A stretch of 64,000 nucleotides of DNA from Anaerolineae bacterium (GTDB lineage: Bacteria > Chloroflexota > Anaerolineae > 4572-78 > J111), in contig JAHDWA010000031.1 in assembly GCA_023382535.1 (NCBI GenBank), forward strand, positions 18,035-82,034, given 5' to 3'. Below are positions 18,176-26,885 of this stretch, in pieces. Within the stretch, counting starts at the first letter, position 1. The number at the start of each line of letters is the position of its first letter. The notes under the pieces were generated by a model. It was not told the DNA's origin and did not search any database. It worked only from the letters and a program-made list of their open reading frames with translations. The position numbers and the translations under genes were made by a program.

Positions 18176-18205
18176 ATACTGTCATAATTTTCGCAAAGAG
18201 GAAAG

Positions 18206-19249
18206 ATGATGACCACCAACGGCAAACAAAAAAATGATGTTCTCCTACAGGTCAAAGACCTGAAAATGTATTTCCCTATTACCCAGGGGATTATCTTCCA
18301 GCGCCATATCGGAGACATAAAGGCTGTGGATGGTATAAACTTTGAGGTGAAACGCGGTGAAACTCTGGGGCTGGTGGGTGAAAGCGGCTGCGGTAAAAGC
18401 ACCACCGGCCGCGCAATTTTACAGCTTTATCGCCCTACGGGTGGGTCGGTAACGTTCCAAGATACAGAACTGACCACGCTCAAGGGCGAAGCGATGCGTA
18501 AAATGCGCCGCAATATGCAAATGATTTTTCAAGACCCCTATGCCTCGCTCAATCCGCGCATGACGGTCGGCAACATTGTCGGCGAACCGTTGGAAGTCCA
18601 TAATATCTCCAACGGCAAAGAGCGCCGCGAGCGGGTCAAAGAGTTATTGGACGTGGTCGGCCTGAACCCCTATTTTATCAACCGTTACCCCCACGAATTT
18701 TCTGGCGGGCAGCGCCAGCGTATTGGTATCGCCCGCGCTCTGGCCGTTCAGCCCGATTTTATTGTTTGTGACGAGCCTATCTCTGCCCTCGACGTTTCCA
18801 TTCAGGCCCAGGTGATCAACCTGCTGGAAAAGCTCCAGGAAGAATTTAACCTTACCTACCTGTTCATTGCCCACGACCTGGCTGTGGTCCGCCACATTAG
18901 TAACCGCGTGGCCGTGATGTACCTGGGCAAGATCATGGAACTGACCGACCGCGATACCCTCTATCGCAATCCCCTCCACCCCTATACCCAGGCTTTGCTT
19001 TCTGCGGTGCCCATCCCCGATCCGGTGGCCGAAGCGGAACGGGAGAAGCGGCGGGTTATTTTGCAGGGCGACGTGCCCAGTCCGGCTAATCCGCCGAAAG
19101 GCTGCAATTTCTGTACCCGCTGTCCCGCCAAAGAGCGGGTTTTGCGAGACTATAAAATAGACTGTAACGTGGTCGAGCCTAAATTTGCCGAAGTAGAGGC
19201 TGGCCATTGGGCAGCCTGTCACCTGTACGCGCCTTCCCGGCCCAATTAG
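18206..19249 (+). CDS. oppF: Oligopeptide ABC transporter ATPase, OppF-type
   Basis: This is the second importer ATPase, 347 residues, with Walker [10 protein letters not shown] at 58-66, signature FSGGQRQR around 165-172, Walker [13 protein letters not shown], and switch histidine IAHDLAVV. It keeps the C-terminal Cys-containing extension [13 protein letters not shown]. The start ATG at 18206 is directly preceded by AAAGAGGAAAG; a second ATG follows at once. Residues 28-38 carry the insertion [11 protein letters not shown] before the conserved KAVDGI, as usual for OppF-like subunits that precede the Walker region with a short extra loop. Confidence 0.95.
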   Translation: MMTTNGKQKNDVLLQVKDLKMYFPITQGIIFQRHIGDIKAVDGINFEVKRGETLGLVGESGCGKSTTGRAILQLYRPTGGSVTFQDTELTTLKGEAMRKMRRNMQMIFQDPYASLNPRMTVGNIVGEPLEVHNISNGKERRERVKELLDVVGLNPYFINRYPHEFSGGQRQRIGIARALAVQPDFIVCDEPISALDVSIQAQVINLLEKLQEEFNLTYLFIAHDLAVVRHISNRVAVMYLGKIMELTDRDTLYRNPLHPYTQALLSAVPIPDPVAEAEREKRRVILQGDVPSPANPPKGCNFCTRCPAKERVLRDYKIDCNVVEPKFAEVEAGHWAACHLYAPSRPN

Positions 19250-19376
19250 AGCATGGGGAAAGCAATATGTGTCATTTGTCCTGTTAAGTTAGGATTTTTA
19301 TCACTAAACTTGGGCGTTTTTGTCAGTTATACTCAGTAGACTTAGAAAGGAGGCGGTAAGGAAAAACCTAGAGTAC

Positions 19377-19440
19377 AAAACGTGAGACGTAATGGCTGAA
19401 GGCAAAAGCATCTTCGGTAAGCGATTGTTACGTTTTACGC
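19377..19440. repeat. Inverted heptamer words AAAACGT/GTTACGT in the leader of the second binding protein
   Basis: AAAACGT and GAGACGT (19377-19390) face GTTACGT and TTTACGC (19427-19440). The arms are inverted relative to each other. This 250-bp intergenic stretch otherwise shows no gene. Confidence 0.5.
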
Positions 19441-19503
19441 ACCTGATAATTTCAATTTGTTTTCAAAGTTGAGAGTAAATTTAATGTTAGGAGGAGAAAA
19501 CTT

Positions 19504-21324
19504 ATGTTTTCTAAAAAAGTAGTTTTATTGGTTCTAACTATCGCTTTGCTAAGCCTCATTGCTGCTCAGTGCAGCGCAGCTCAGCCTCAGCAGGTCACCG
19601 TCGTGGAGACGGTAGTAGTTGAAAAAGAGGTTGAGAAAGTGGTTACCAAAGAAGTAGAAGTTGTCAAAGAAGTAGTGACTGACCCCAACGCTCTACCGCC
19701 CGAAGAAACTCTCTTCTACGGCGGCGATCAGGCCGGTACCAGCGAGTTACCGACGCTTGACCCCTCCCTGGCCGAAGATACCTCAAGTATCCAGTTCAGT
19801 AGCGAAATATTTGTTGGCCTAACCCATTTGCATGAGGAAACCAGCGAGACTGAATTGGGGATGGCCACCGAATGGGAAGTCTCGGACGATGGGCTGGTCT
19901 ACACCTTTAAGCTGCGCGACGACGTGCCCTGGGTTAAATACAACAATGCCACCGGCGAAGTCGAGCAGGTGCTGGACGACGAGGGCAACCCACGTATCGT
20001 CAATGCCAATGATTTTCTCTATGGCATCCGGCGCACTCAAGATCCTGCAACCGCTGCGATTTACGCCTATGTCAACCATGTCATTAAGAATGCCGCGGAA
20101 GTGAACGGCGCCGGAGAAAATGGCGAAGAGGACCCACTTTACGGCAACCTGGAAGAAATTGGCGTGCGCGCCTTGGATGATTTTACTCTGGAGTATACAT
20201 TGAAGGAGCCGGCTGCTTTCTTCCCAGCGATTGCCAGCATGTGGATGAATTGGGCTCAGCCTCAATGGCTGATTGAAGAAAAAGGCGCTCGCTGGATTGA
20301 GGCCGGCGTTATTCAGACCTATGGCCCCTATACTTTAAGATCGTGGGAACATGATGTGTCGGTGACGCTGATTGCCAACCCCTTCTGGCCGGGCACCGAT
20401 GCTATCCCCAAGGCTTCGATTAAATACATCCATGCCCAGTTTTTGGATGATTCAGCTCAATTTGCCAACTATGAAGCTGACTTAAATGACGTTTCTGTCG
20501 TGCCCTTGCCTGAGTTAGACCGGATTAAAGCCGATCCCACCCTCTCCCAAGAATTGGCTACGCCCGGTATTCTCTGCACCTACTACTACGGCTTTAACGT
20601 TGAAAAGCCGCCATTTGACGACGTTAATGTGCGCAAAGCCTTTTCCTGGGCAGTGGACCGCACCCTGCTGGTGGAGAATGTGACCAAAGGGGGGCAGATC
20701 CCGGCCCGTTGGTTTGCTCGCCCTGGCTTGGCTGCTGCGCCCAGTCCAGAGGCCGGGGATGATTTTGGTCCGCCGGTAACGGCTGATCTGGAAAAGGCCA
20801 AAGAGTTCCTGGCCGCCTCCGAGAAGTACCCAAGCGCTGAGCAAATGCCCGAGATTACCCTGATGAGCAACCAGGAAGAAGGCCACGTGAAGATTGCCGA
20901 AGCCATTCAGCAAATGTGGCAAGAAGCTCTGGGAGTCCAGGTCAACTTTGTGACCCAGGAGTGGAAAGTCTTCCTGGAAACCCGGCATAACGACCCACCC
21001 CAGATCGCCCGCAATGGCTGGTGCCAGGACTACCCTGACGCCGACAATTTCCTGCGCGGCGTCCTCCGCTCCGATTCCCCTAATAATGATACCCGCTGGG
21101 GCAATGAGGAGTTTGATCGGTTGGTAGACGAAGCAGCGCGCGAGACCGATCCGGCCAAGCGTAAGGAACTGTACATCCAGGCGGAGAAGATCCTGGTTGA
21201 GGAAGAGGCTGCGATCATCCCGCTTTACTGGTATACCAAGGTAGAAGTGACCAAGCCCAGGGTGAACCGCACCTATGGTGTTGGCGGGCAAGAAACTTTT
21301 GAGAAGTGGACGCTAAATAATTAA
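19504..21324 (+). CDS. oppA2: Family 5 peptide ABC transporter substrate-binding lipoprotein (second copy)
   Basis: This is a second binding protein of the same operon, 606 residues, clearly divergent from the first copy. The signal peptide ends LIAAQCSAAQ. Cys23 is probably lipidated, but the -1 residue is Gln rather than Gly/Ala/Ser, which is unusual. Residues 30-60 are a Val/Glu/Lys heptad-like stretch (VVETVVVEKEVEKVV and onward) that should form a rigid helical stalk. The SBP_bac_5 domain follows, with FNVEKPPFDDVNVRKAF conserved as in the first copy. AGGAGGAG precedes the ATG at ideal distance. Two binding proteins sharing one permease pair would widen substrate range. Confidence 0.9.
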   Translation: MFSKKVVLLVLTIALLSLIAAQCSAAQPQQVTVVETVVVEKEVEKVVTKEVEVVKEVVTDPNALPPEETLFYGGDQAGTSELPTLDPSLAEDTSSIQFSSEIFVGLTHLHEETSETELGMATEWEVSDDGLVYTFKLRDDVPWVKYNNATGEVEQVLDDEGNPRIVNANDFLYGIRRTQDPATAAIYAYVNHVIKNAAEVNGAGENGEEDPLYGNLEEIGVRALDDFTLEYTLKEPAAFFPAIASMWMNWAQPQWLIEEKGARWIEAGVIQTYGPYTLRSWEHDVSVTLIANPFWPGTDAIPKASIKYIHAQFLDDSAQFANYEADLNDVSVVPLPELDRIKADPTLSQELATPGILCTYYYGFNVEKPPFDDVNVRKAFSWAVDRTLLVENVTKGGQIPARWFARPGLAAAPSPEAGDDFGPPVTADLEKAKEFLAASEKYPSAEQMPEITLMSNQEEGHVKIAEAIQQMWQEALGVQVNFVTQEWKVFLETRHNDPPQIARNGWCQDYPDADNFLRGVLRSDSPNNDTRWGNEEFDRLVDEAARETDPAKRKELYIQAEKILVEEEAAIIPLYWYTKVEVTKPRVNRTYGVGGQETFEKWTLNN

Positions 21325-21339
21325 TTTTGGTTTCTGGTT

Positions 21340-21364
21340 AGGGGCAGGTCTTTGACCTGCCCCT
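21340..21364 (+). terminator. Stem-loop between the second binding protein and oppB
   Basis: A perfect 11-bp stem (21340-21350 with 21354-21364) has a TTT loop and is followed by ATTTG. It lies 15 nt past the stop. It is probably a 3' stabiliser or partial terminator that favours high binding-protein levels over permease levels. Confidence 0.65.
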
Positions 21365-21387
21365 ATTTGAATGGGGTAGGAGACGTT

Positions 21388-22395
21388 ATGGCCCGTTATA
21401 TTGCTCGTCGTCTACTGTGGCTGTTTGTGGTCGTTTTTTTTGTTTCGGTCATCACCTTCGCTTTTGCCCATGCCGTACCCGGCGGCCCCTTCTCCGCTGA
21501 AAAGAAACTGCCCAAACCCGTCCTGGCCCAGTTGGAGAAGAAGTATAATCTCGACGCGCCGGTCTGGCAGCAGTACCTCAGTTACATGGGCGATATTCTC
21601 ATCCCCAGAGTTACCGGCGACCCGATAGGTAGATCATTCGAGGAGGATTACTTGATCAATATCCCCCTTGGTTCGGGTTATACCTTTCAATGGATGAACT
21701 TTGGCCCTTCTTATAAGAGTCATGCCAGAACCGTCAACGATATTTTCCGCGAAAATGTGCCGGTTTCATTTGAACTGGGCTTCTATGCCTTTTTGGTGGC
21801 CACAGTGATTGGCCTTCCCCTGGGAGTCCTGGCTGCGCTCAAACAAAATTCCATTGTAGATTATCTGGCTATGTCGGTAGCCATTCTGGGGGTCTCGGTG
21901 CCGGTGATTGTGCTAGGACCTATTTTTATCTGGCTCTTTGCAGTCGAGTTTAATTGGTTTTTACCGTCAGGTTGGGGAAGTTGGCGGCAAAATGTATTAC
22001 CCACCATCGCCCTGGGTGTGGGCAGCTCGGCGGTAATTGCCCGCTTAACCCGGGCTAGTTTGCTTCAGGTTATTCGCGAAGATTATATTCGTACGGCCCG
22101 AGCCAAGGGCTTACGGGAAAATGTAATTGTCGTCCGGCATGCGCTTAGAAATTCACTCATTCCGGTGGTGACCATCATGGGACCGATTTTTGCCTTCCTG
22201 GTCACCGGGACCCTGGTCACCGAGACAATTTTTGGCGTGCCCGGTATAGGTAAATACTTTGTGACCAGTATTACCAACCGTGATTATCCGGTTATTATGG
22301 GTACGATTTTATTTTTCGCCATTATTATTGTGCTGGCGAATCTGATCGTTGATCTAGTCTACGCCTGGCTCGATCCGCGGATTCGATATACGTAA
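21388..22395 (+). CDS. oppB: Oligopeptide ABC transporter permease, OppB-type
   Basis: This is an integral membrane subunit of the importer, 335 residues with six predicted membrane helices. The start is ATG at 21388 with AGGAG upstream, giving MARYIARRLLWLFVVVFFVS, a typical OppB N-terminus. An in-frame start at 21352 falls in the preceding stem-loop region and is unlikely. The cytoplasmic EAA loop that docks on the ATPases is seen as RTARAKGLRENVIVVRHALR. The long periplasmic loop between helices 1 and 2 (about residues 30-115) is usual for this subfamily. Confidence 0.94.
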   Translation: MARYIARRLLWLFVVVFFVSVITFAFAHAVPGGPFSAEKKLPKPVLAQLEKKYNLDAPVWQQYLSYMGDILIPRVTGDPIGRSFEEDYLINIPLGSGYTFQWMNFGPSYKSHARTVNDIFRENVPVSFELGFYAFLVATVIGLPLGVLAALKQNSIVDYLAMSVAILGVSVPVIVLGPIFIWLFAVEFNWFLPSGWGSWRQNVLPTIALGVGSSAVIARLTRASLLQVIREDYIRTARAKGLRENVIVVRHALRNSLIPVVTIMGPIFAFLVTGTLVTETIFGVPGIGKYFVTSITNRDYPVIMGTILFFAIIIVLANLIVDLVYAWLDPRIRYT

Positions 22396-22400
22396 CAAAT

Positions 22401-22494
22401 TTACGATTTTAGATGTACGATTTGCGATTGAAATAAAGTGTAAAGTCGTCCTATAAGGATCCCCTTGCGGTATAAATCCAAAATCTAAAATCGT
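22401..22494. repeat. Inverted pair of heptamer tracts between oppB and oppC
   Basis: The left tract is TTACGAT, TTTAGAT, GTACGAT and TTGCGAT (22401-22428). The right tract is AAATCCA, AAATCTA and AAATCGT (22474-22494). ACGATTTTAGAT at 22403-22414 is the perfect reverse complement of 22483-22494. Both tracts have exact period 7. Confidence 0.8.
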
Positions 22495-22509
22495 AAAAGG
22501 AGGTGTGAC

Positions 22510-23604
22510 ATGGCGGTTCAACCCCAAGCAGCATCTAGAGTGGCAGGTACAGCAGGAGCAGCCGTGCAGCCCCGCCGGCGTGAAGCCGGGCTATGGGCTG
22601 ATGCCTGGCGGCGTTTGCTCAGAAACAAAGCGGCGGTCATTGGCGGGGTGATCATTATTATTATTGTCCTGATAGCCACCTTTGCCGATACCGCTATCTT
22701 TACCCTGTTCACCGGGGGTGAACCCCAACCCCTGCTCGCCCCGCAAGATTACGCCAAACAAAGCCTGGTTGATAATAACGTAGTGCCCTATTGGTTAACC
22801 GTCGTCTTTCCTTCCATGAAACCGGTTGGAGAAGAAGGGGGGTACGCCAAAATTAGCGACAAGTTCGTTTTGGGGGCCGATTACAATGGCCGTGATTTGT
22901 TGAGCCGCCTGATCTACGGTACTCGTGTTTCGTTAGCCGTGGCCTTTGTTGGACCATTAGTCAGTCTGTTAATTGGGGTGACTTACGGGACCATCTCTGG
23001 CTATTTTGGTGGGCGCGTGGATAATTTGATGATGCGCTTCGTAGACATTATGTATGGCTTTCCCGATATTCTGTTTATTATTCTACTTATGGCCCTCTTC
23101 CGCTCTACCACCAGCGCAGCAGAAACAGGCACCATCCGCTCAGCCTTAACGGCCGTTGATAACGCGATGGGGGGCATGTTCTTTATCTTCATTGGCCTGG
23201 GGGTGACGGCCTGGATGTCTATGGCCCGTCTCACCCGGGGACAGATTCTTTCCCTTAGAGAAAAAGAATTCATTGAAGCCGCTCGTGCCATTGGCACCTT
23301 TGACTTCCGCATTATGACCCGGCACATCCTGCCCAATATTCTTGGTCCTATCGTGGTCAACCAAACCCTGGATATCCCCCGCTATATTGCTACAGAAGCC
23401 TTTCTCAGCTTCATTGGCCTGGGGGTGTTACGGCCTACCCCCAGTTGGGGTGCAATGATTGTGGATGGGGCTTCGGCTATTCGTACCTACCCTCATCAAG
23501 CCATTTTCCCGGCCTTGGCTTTGGCTATTACCATGTTTGCTTTCAACTTTTTAGGCGATGGCCTGCGCGATGCCCTTGACCCCCGTCTAAAGGGGTCAGA
23601 ATGA
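22510..23604 (+). CDS. oppC: Oligopeptide ABC transporter permease, OppC-type
   Basis: This is the second importer permease, 364 residues. A short basic cytoplasmic tail (RRREAGLWADAWRRLLRNKA) leads into helix 1 (AVIGGVIIIIIVLIATFA). A large periplasmic loop and five further helices follow. The EAA loop is EAARAIGTFDFRIMTRHILP, and DPRLKGSE ends the protein, as is typical of DppC/OppC. AAAGGAGGTG precedes the ATG. The stop is followed within 40 bp by the cytochrome gene, and an ATG overlapping the stop (ATGA) opens only a 12-codon frame. Confidence 0.95.
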   Translation: MAVQPQAASRVAGTAGAAVQPRRREAGLWADAWRRLLRNKAAVIGGVIIIIIVLIATFADTAIFTLFTGGEPQPLLAPQDYAKQSLVDNNVVPYWLTVVFPSMKPVGEEGGYAKISDKFVLGADYNGRDLLSRLIYGTRVSLAVAFVGPLVSLLIGVTYGTISGYFGGRVDNLMMRFVDIMYGFPDILFIILLMALFRSTTSAAETGTIRSALTAVDNAMGGMFFIFIGLGVTAWMSMARLTRGQILSLREKEFIEAARAIGTFDFRIMTRHILPNILGPIVVNQTLDIPRYIATEAFLSFIGLGVLRPTPSWGAMIVDGASAIRTYPHQAIFPALALAITMFAFNFLGDGLRDALDPRLKGSE

Positions 23605-23642
23605 AACGTGATGCGCCGCTCGAGAACCTTTGGCTCTGAAAC

Positions 23643-24398
23643 GTGAAAGGCTGGATTTTCATCCTGGGGCTTATTCTGCTCTGCACCGGCAGTGCCCTGA
23701 CCGCAAACGCCGACCACCGACCATTTGCCACCCTCCCCTCCCCGTCTACCGTCTATACCCTTACGGGCACAGGCCGTCTACCGTCTACTGATGACGGGGC
23801 CAAACTCTACGAGTTCTGGTGTTCTACCTGCCATGGCGACCGGGGCCAGGGCCTCACCGCCGACTGGCGGGCGCAGTGGCCGGAAGGCAAGCAAAATTGC
23901 TGGCAATCCAAGTGCCACGCCGGCAATCATCCCCCCGATGGCTTTTCCTTTCCAAAACAGGTCCCGGCCCTCATTGGCCCGGGCACCCTGGCTAAGTTTC
24001 CCACGGCTCAGGATTTGTATGCTTACGCCCGGGCTACGATGCCCTATTGGTCACCCAACTTGTTAACCGACGACGAATACCAGGCAATCACGATTTTTCT
24101 GGTCAAAGCAAACTATGAGGCTAGAGATTTGCCCGTACCCACAGGCTTGGCTCAGGATTTGAGCGCTGTTTATTTATCCCCTCATCTCCAAATGGGAGGA
24201 ACTTCCAGGCAACACCCCGAAATCTCCGGGAAAAGAGAACTACTTCCTTCCGAAGCAATAACTTCGGTTATCCCATCAACTTCTAACTCCCAACTGGCTG
24301 CTTCGGGCTCCTTGATTCTCCTCTGGATATCTCTTATCGTCCTGGGGGGAAGCTTTGCGATTGTTCTGGCTCGTCGCTTCTCATCTCGATCGCAATGA
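23643..24398 (+). CDS. Membrane-anchored c-type cytochrome
   Basis: This is an extracytoplasmic electron carrier of 251 residues. An N-terminal signal (WIFILGLILLCTGSALTANA) is followed by a canonical haem site CSTCH at 60-64, a second CWQSKCH (86-92, spacing C-x4-CH), a likely axial Met133 in ATMPYW, and a C-terminal membrane helix (SLILLWISLIVLGGSFAIVL) with basic tail. The start is GTG at 23643 with no clear ribosome site; it sits in repeat-like DNA (GAAACGTGA). Residues 32-49 are encoded by CGTCTAC heptamers. Whether the x4 site binds haem is uncertain. It follows the peptide transporter, a link with no obvious functional reason. Confidence 0.8.
   Translation: MKGWIFILGLILLCTGSALTANADHRPFATLPSPSTVYTLTGTGRLPSTDDGAKLYEFWCSTCHGDRGQGLTADWRAQWPEGKQNCWQSKCHAGNHPPDGFSFPKQVPALIGPGTLAKFPTAQDLYAYARATMPYWSPNLLTDDEYQAITIFLVKANYEARDLPVPTGLAQDLSAVYLSPHLQMGGTSRQHPEISGKRELLPSEAITSVIPSTSNSQLAASGSLILLWISLIVLGGSFAIVLARRFSSRSQ
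23743..23788. repeat. CGTCTAC heptamers inside the cytochrome gene
   Basis: CGTCTAC and CGTCTAT (23743-23756), then after 18 nt CGTCTAC twice (23775-23788), all with exact period within each pair. They encode the Ser/Thr/Pro linker between the signal peptide and the haem domain. Confidence 0.7.
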
Positions 24399-24442
24399 AG
24401 ATTCTATCTCTCGTCTAAATCCCATAACCGAGGTCTACTTAA

Positions 24443-25171
24443 ATGGAACTACAAAATAAAGCTGTTGTCATTACCGGGGCCAGTTCCGGTATCGGCCTGG
24501 AAATTGCTCACACCCTGGCTGCCGAAGGGGCCAGGCTGGCCCTGGCTGCCCGCTCGATGGATAAACTGGAAGGCGTTGCTGCGGAATTAGCGGTGACCGG
24601 CGTGCCCTTGATCGTCGTGCCCACCGATGTGACCCGCGAGGCTGATTGCCAGGCTCTGGTTCGAGCAACGTTGGATGCTTTTGGTCGAGTGGATGTCCTG
24701 ATCAATAATGCCGGCTATGCTCCACCGGCCAGTTTGCTCGATACAACTGAAGACATCTGGGACAGCACCCTCAATACTTGTCTCAAAGGCGTCTACTTGA
24801 TGACACGGGCTGCGGTTGAGGTGATGTTGAAGCAGGGAGAAGGTACAGTGCTCAATATCTCCTCGGTAGCGGGCAAGTACGGCTTTGAGGATCGCTCTGC
24901 CTACTGCGCCGCCAAATGGGGTGTGCATGGCTTCACCGAAGCCCTGCGGGTAGAACTGGGCAGTCGCAATATTCGTTTCCACCTCATCTGCCCCGGCTCA
25001 GTGGCGACTCCCTGGTGGGAAACAAACAGGAACCCCCAACCGGATGAGATCAAGCGCAAGATGATCCGGCCCGAAGAAGTTGCCGACGCGGTCCGTTGGG
25101 TGCTGACCAAGCCTGAGCGGATTCAGATTGACGAAGTGATGATCAAACCCTATCACAGTCCCTGGGAATAA
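24443..25171 (+). CDS. Short-chain dehydrogenase/reductase (classical SDR)
   Basis: This is an NAD(P)-dependent oxidoreductase of 242 residues, similar in shape to FabG-like 3-oxoacyl reductases. It shows the cofactor motif TGASSGIG at 11-18, NNAG at 88-91, and catalytic Ser140/141, Tyr154 and Lys158 (YCAAK). The residues after beta-2 (AARSMDKL) include an Arg that favours NADP. The ATG follows AGGTC weakly. It lies 44 bp after the cytochrome and is closed by a GC-rich terminator, so it is probably the last gene of the transporter transcript. The substrate is unknown. Confidence 0.88.
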   Translation: MELQNKAVVITGASSGIGLEIAHTLAAEGARLALAARSMDKLEGVAAELAVTGVPLIVVPTDVTREADCQALVRATLDAFGRVDVLINNAGYAPPASLLDTTEDIWDSTLNTCLKGVYLMTRAAVEVMLKQGEGTVLNISSVAGKYGFEDRSAYCAAKWGVHGFTEALRVELGSRNIRFHLICPGSVATPWWETNRNPQPDEIKRKMIRPEEVADAVRWVLTKPERIQIDEVMIKPYHSPWE

Positions 25172-25178
25172 ATTTGGC

Positions 25179-25205
25179 CCCGCCGCGAGGCGGGACTTTT
25201 ATTTT
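25179..25205 (+). terminator. Rho-independent terminator after the SDR gene
   Basis: CCCGCC/GGCGGG stem with a GCGA tetraloop (25179-25194), then ACTTTTATTTT. A second small hairpin, CCCC-AATTTTT-GGGG, follows immediately. Confidence 0.85.
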
Positions 25206-25254
25206 ACCCCCAATTTTTGGGGTGTTCCTCGCGCGATTTTTGAGGTATAACTTT

Positions 25255-26756
25255 ATTAAATTGACTTTAGATAAATAAAGAGAAAAGGCGGCTTGTGAGT
25301 TGCACAAACCGCCTGGAAGTAGAAGATAAAGGGTATGCCAACCTTAAATTCTTCTACTGCCAGACAGCTTAACAATTTAATTGAGTTTCGGCAAACGGTG
25401 TATGACCAAATTCTGATCGGGGCCAGGGATGCTCAGTTTGAGTTGATGGATGCCCTGCTGCTAAGCGACCATCCACGTTGTTTTGCCGAGGTGAGCCTCT
25501 CCCTTGCCTTTCGGCGGCGTTGGTCCAGTGCCTATGGGGCGATTGAAGCGGGAAGCCAGGATCAGCCGCAGATGTCGCGCTGCTTTTTGAGGCAAGTGCC
25601 GCGACAGGGCGTGCAAATATTTCCGTTGGATACAACGGTGTGGCCGCATCCGAGTGCCCGGACCTTGAGCGGCTTGGTCTACGCCCCCAGCCCGACCAAA
25701 GCTTTGAAACACCATTCGATTGTGCAAGGACACCTCTATTCGTTGTTGACCTGGACCCCCAGTCCTGGGCAGAGTTGGTCCCCCACCTTATTCAACCAGC
25801 GGCTCGAACCGGAGCAAAAGGCGATTGAGGTGGGGGCGACCCAGGTGAGGCAACTGTGCCAAGCCCGGCCTGATCCGACCCAGCAGGGGCTAGATGTCAT
25901 CGTGACCGATGGACACTACGGCAATCATCACTTTTTTCGGCTGGTCCAGGGTTTAGCCTGTGCCATTTTGAGCCGGCTGCGTTGTGATCGGGTCTTATAC
26001 CTGGCCGCTGGTCCTTACCGAGGCTGGGGGCGTCCGGCAGTTCACGGGGCCAGATTTGCCTTCAAAGCTCCGGAAACCTGGCCGGAACCCGTCGAACAGG
26101 TCGAGTTTCATCACCCCCGCTGGGGATGGGTCCGCTTACGCCGCTGGGCTAACCTCCACACCAAGCAGGATGCCCAGACCCGCTTCGATGTCATCCTGGC
26201 CGAGGTTCATCGGGAACGACCCAAGCCACCCGACCCGCTCTGGTTGGGGTACTTACCCGGTCACACCGATTATCCGCTTCAGGAGGTCTGGTCCTGGTTT
26301 GATTTCCGCTGGCCGATTGAACCCAGTATCCGTTTCCGCAAACAATATCTGGCCTGGACTTTACCTTACTTTCAGTCCAGCCAAGCCTGTGATCGCTGGA
26401 CCAACCTGGTCGAGATTGCCTACTGGCAGGTCTTTCTGGCCCGCCAGCTGGGCTCGGATCAACCCTTGCCCTGGCAAAAAACGCAAGTCCATTTGACCCC
26501 AGGCCGGGTCTTACGCAGTTTGGGCACGATTTTTAGTCAGATGGGCACACCCACCCAGCCACCCAAAACGCGCGGAAAGTCACCCGGATGGCCGAAAGGA
26601 CGACCTCGGCAGCGACCTGAACGCTATAAACCAACCAAACGGACCAAGAAAAAGGTCAAAACAGCCTGATTTTGCCGTAAAACTCAATTGTTAAAGAGCT
26701 GGTTAGCACTGGTTTTCACCTCAGTGTTGATCCAAGTTGTCTAAAATCAAATTTAT
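25255..26756 (+). mobile_element. Insertion sequence of about 1.5 kb with imperfect terminal inverted repeats
   Basis: A single transposase gene is flanked by ATTAAATTGACTTTAGATAA (25255-25274) and, inverted, TTGTCTAAAATCAAATTTAT (26737-26756). These match at 16 of 20 positions. An 11-bp hairpin with one mismatch (25287-25297 with 25303-25313) lies between the left end and the gene and could block read-in translation. No target duplication is clear. The ends are AT-rich, so the exact borders are tentative. Confidence 0.5.
25335..26669 (+). CDS. DDE transposase (IS4/IS701-like)
   Basis: This 444-residue transposase appears intact. A DDE triad can be traced: Asp99 in IFPLDTTVWP, Asp192 in DVIVTDGHYGN, and Glu329 in RWPIEPSIRFRKQYLAW, where the W-x-IE-x-x-x-x-x-x-K spacing is typical of the IS4 superfamily signature. 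The C-terminal 50 residues are strongly basic (GKSPGWPKGRPRQRPERYKP and onward), suited to DNA binding. It interrupts the space between the SDR gene and the large secreted protein. Intact reading and the lack of decay suggest recent movement. The precise IS family needs end mapping. Confidence 0.85.
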   Translation: MPTLNSSTARQLNNLIEFRQTVYDQILIGARDAQFELMDALLLSDHPRCFAEVSLSLAFRRRWSSAYGAIEAGSQDQPQMSRCFLRQVPRQGVQIFPLDTTVWPHPSARTLSGLVYAPSPTKALKHHSIVQGHLYSLLTWTPSPGQSWSPTLFNQRLEPEQKAIEVGATQVRQLCQARPDPTQQGLDVIVTDGHYGNHHFFRLVQGLACAILSRLRCDRVLYLAAGPYRGWGRPAVHGARFAFKAPETWPEPVEQVEFHHPRWGWVRLRRWANLHTKQDAQTRFDVILAEVHRERPKPPDPLWLGYLPGHTDYPLQEVWSWFDFRWPIEPSIRFRKQYLAWTLPYFQSSQACDRWTNLVEIAYWQVFLARQLGSDQPLPWQKTQVHLTPGRVLRSLGTIFSQMGTPTQPPKTRGKSPGWPKGRPRQRPERYKPTKRTKKKVKTA

Positions 26757-26885
26757 TATCCTTAAGCGCCAAAACCTCTGGCCCTGAACCCCTGGTCTTT
26801 CAAATTTAATAATGCGCTGGTTAAGCCTATACCTGGGCTACTGAAACACTTTTATCTCGATTAAGGACTTTGGCAGGTTATCATC

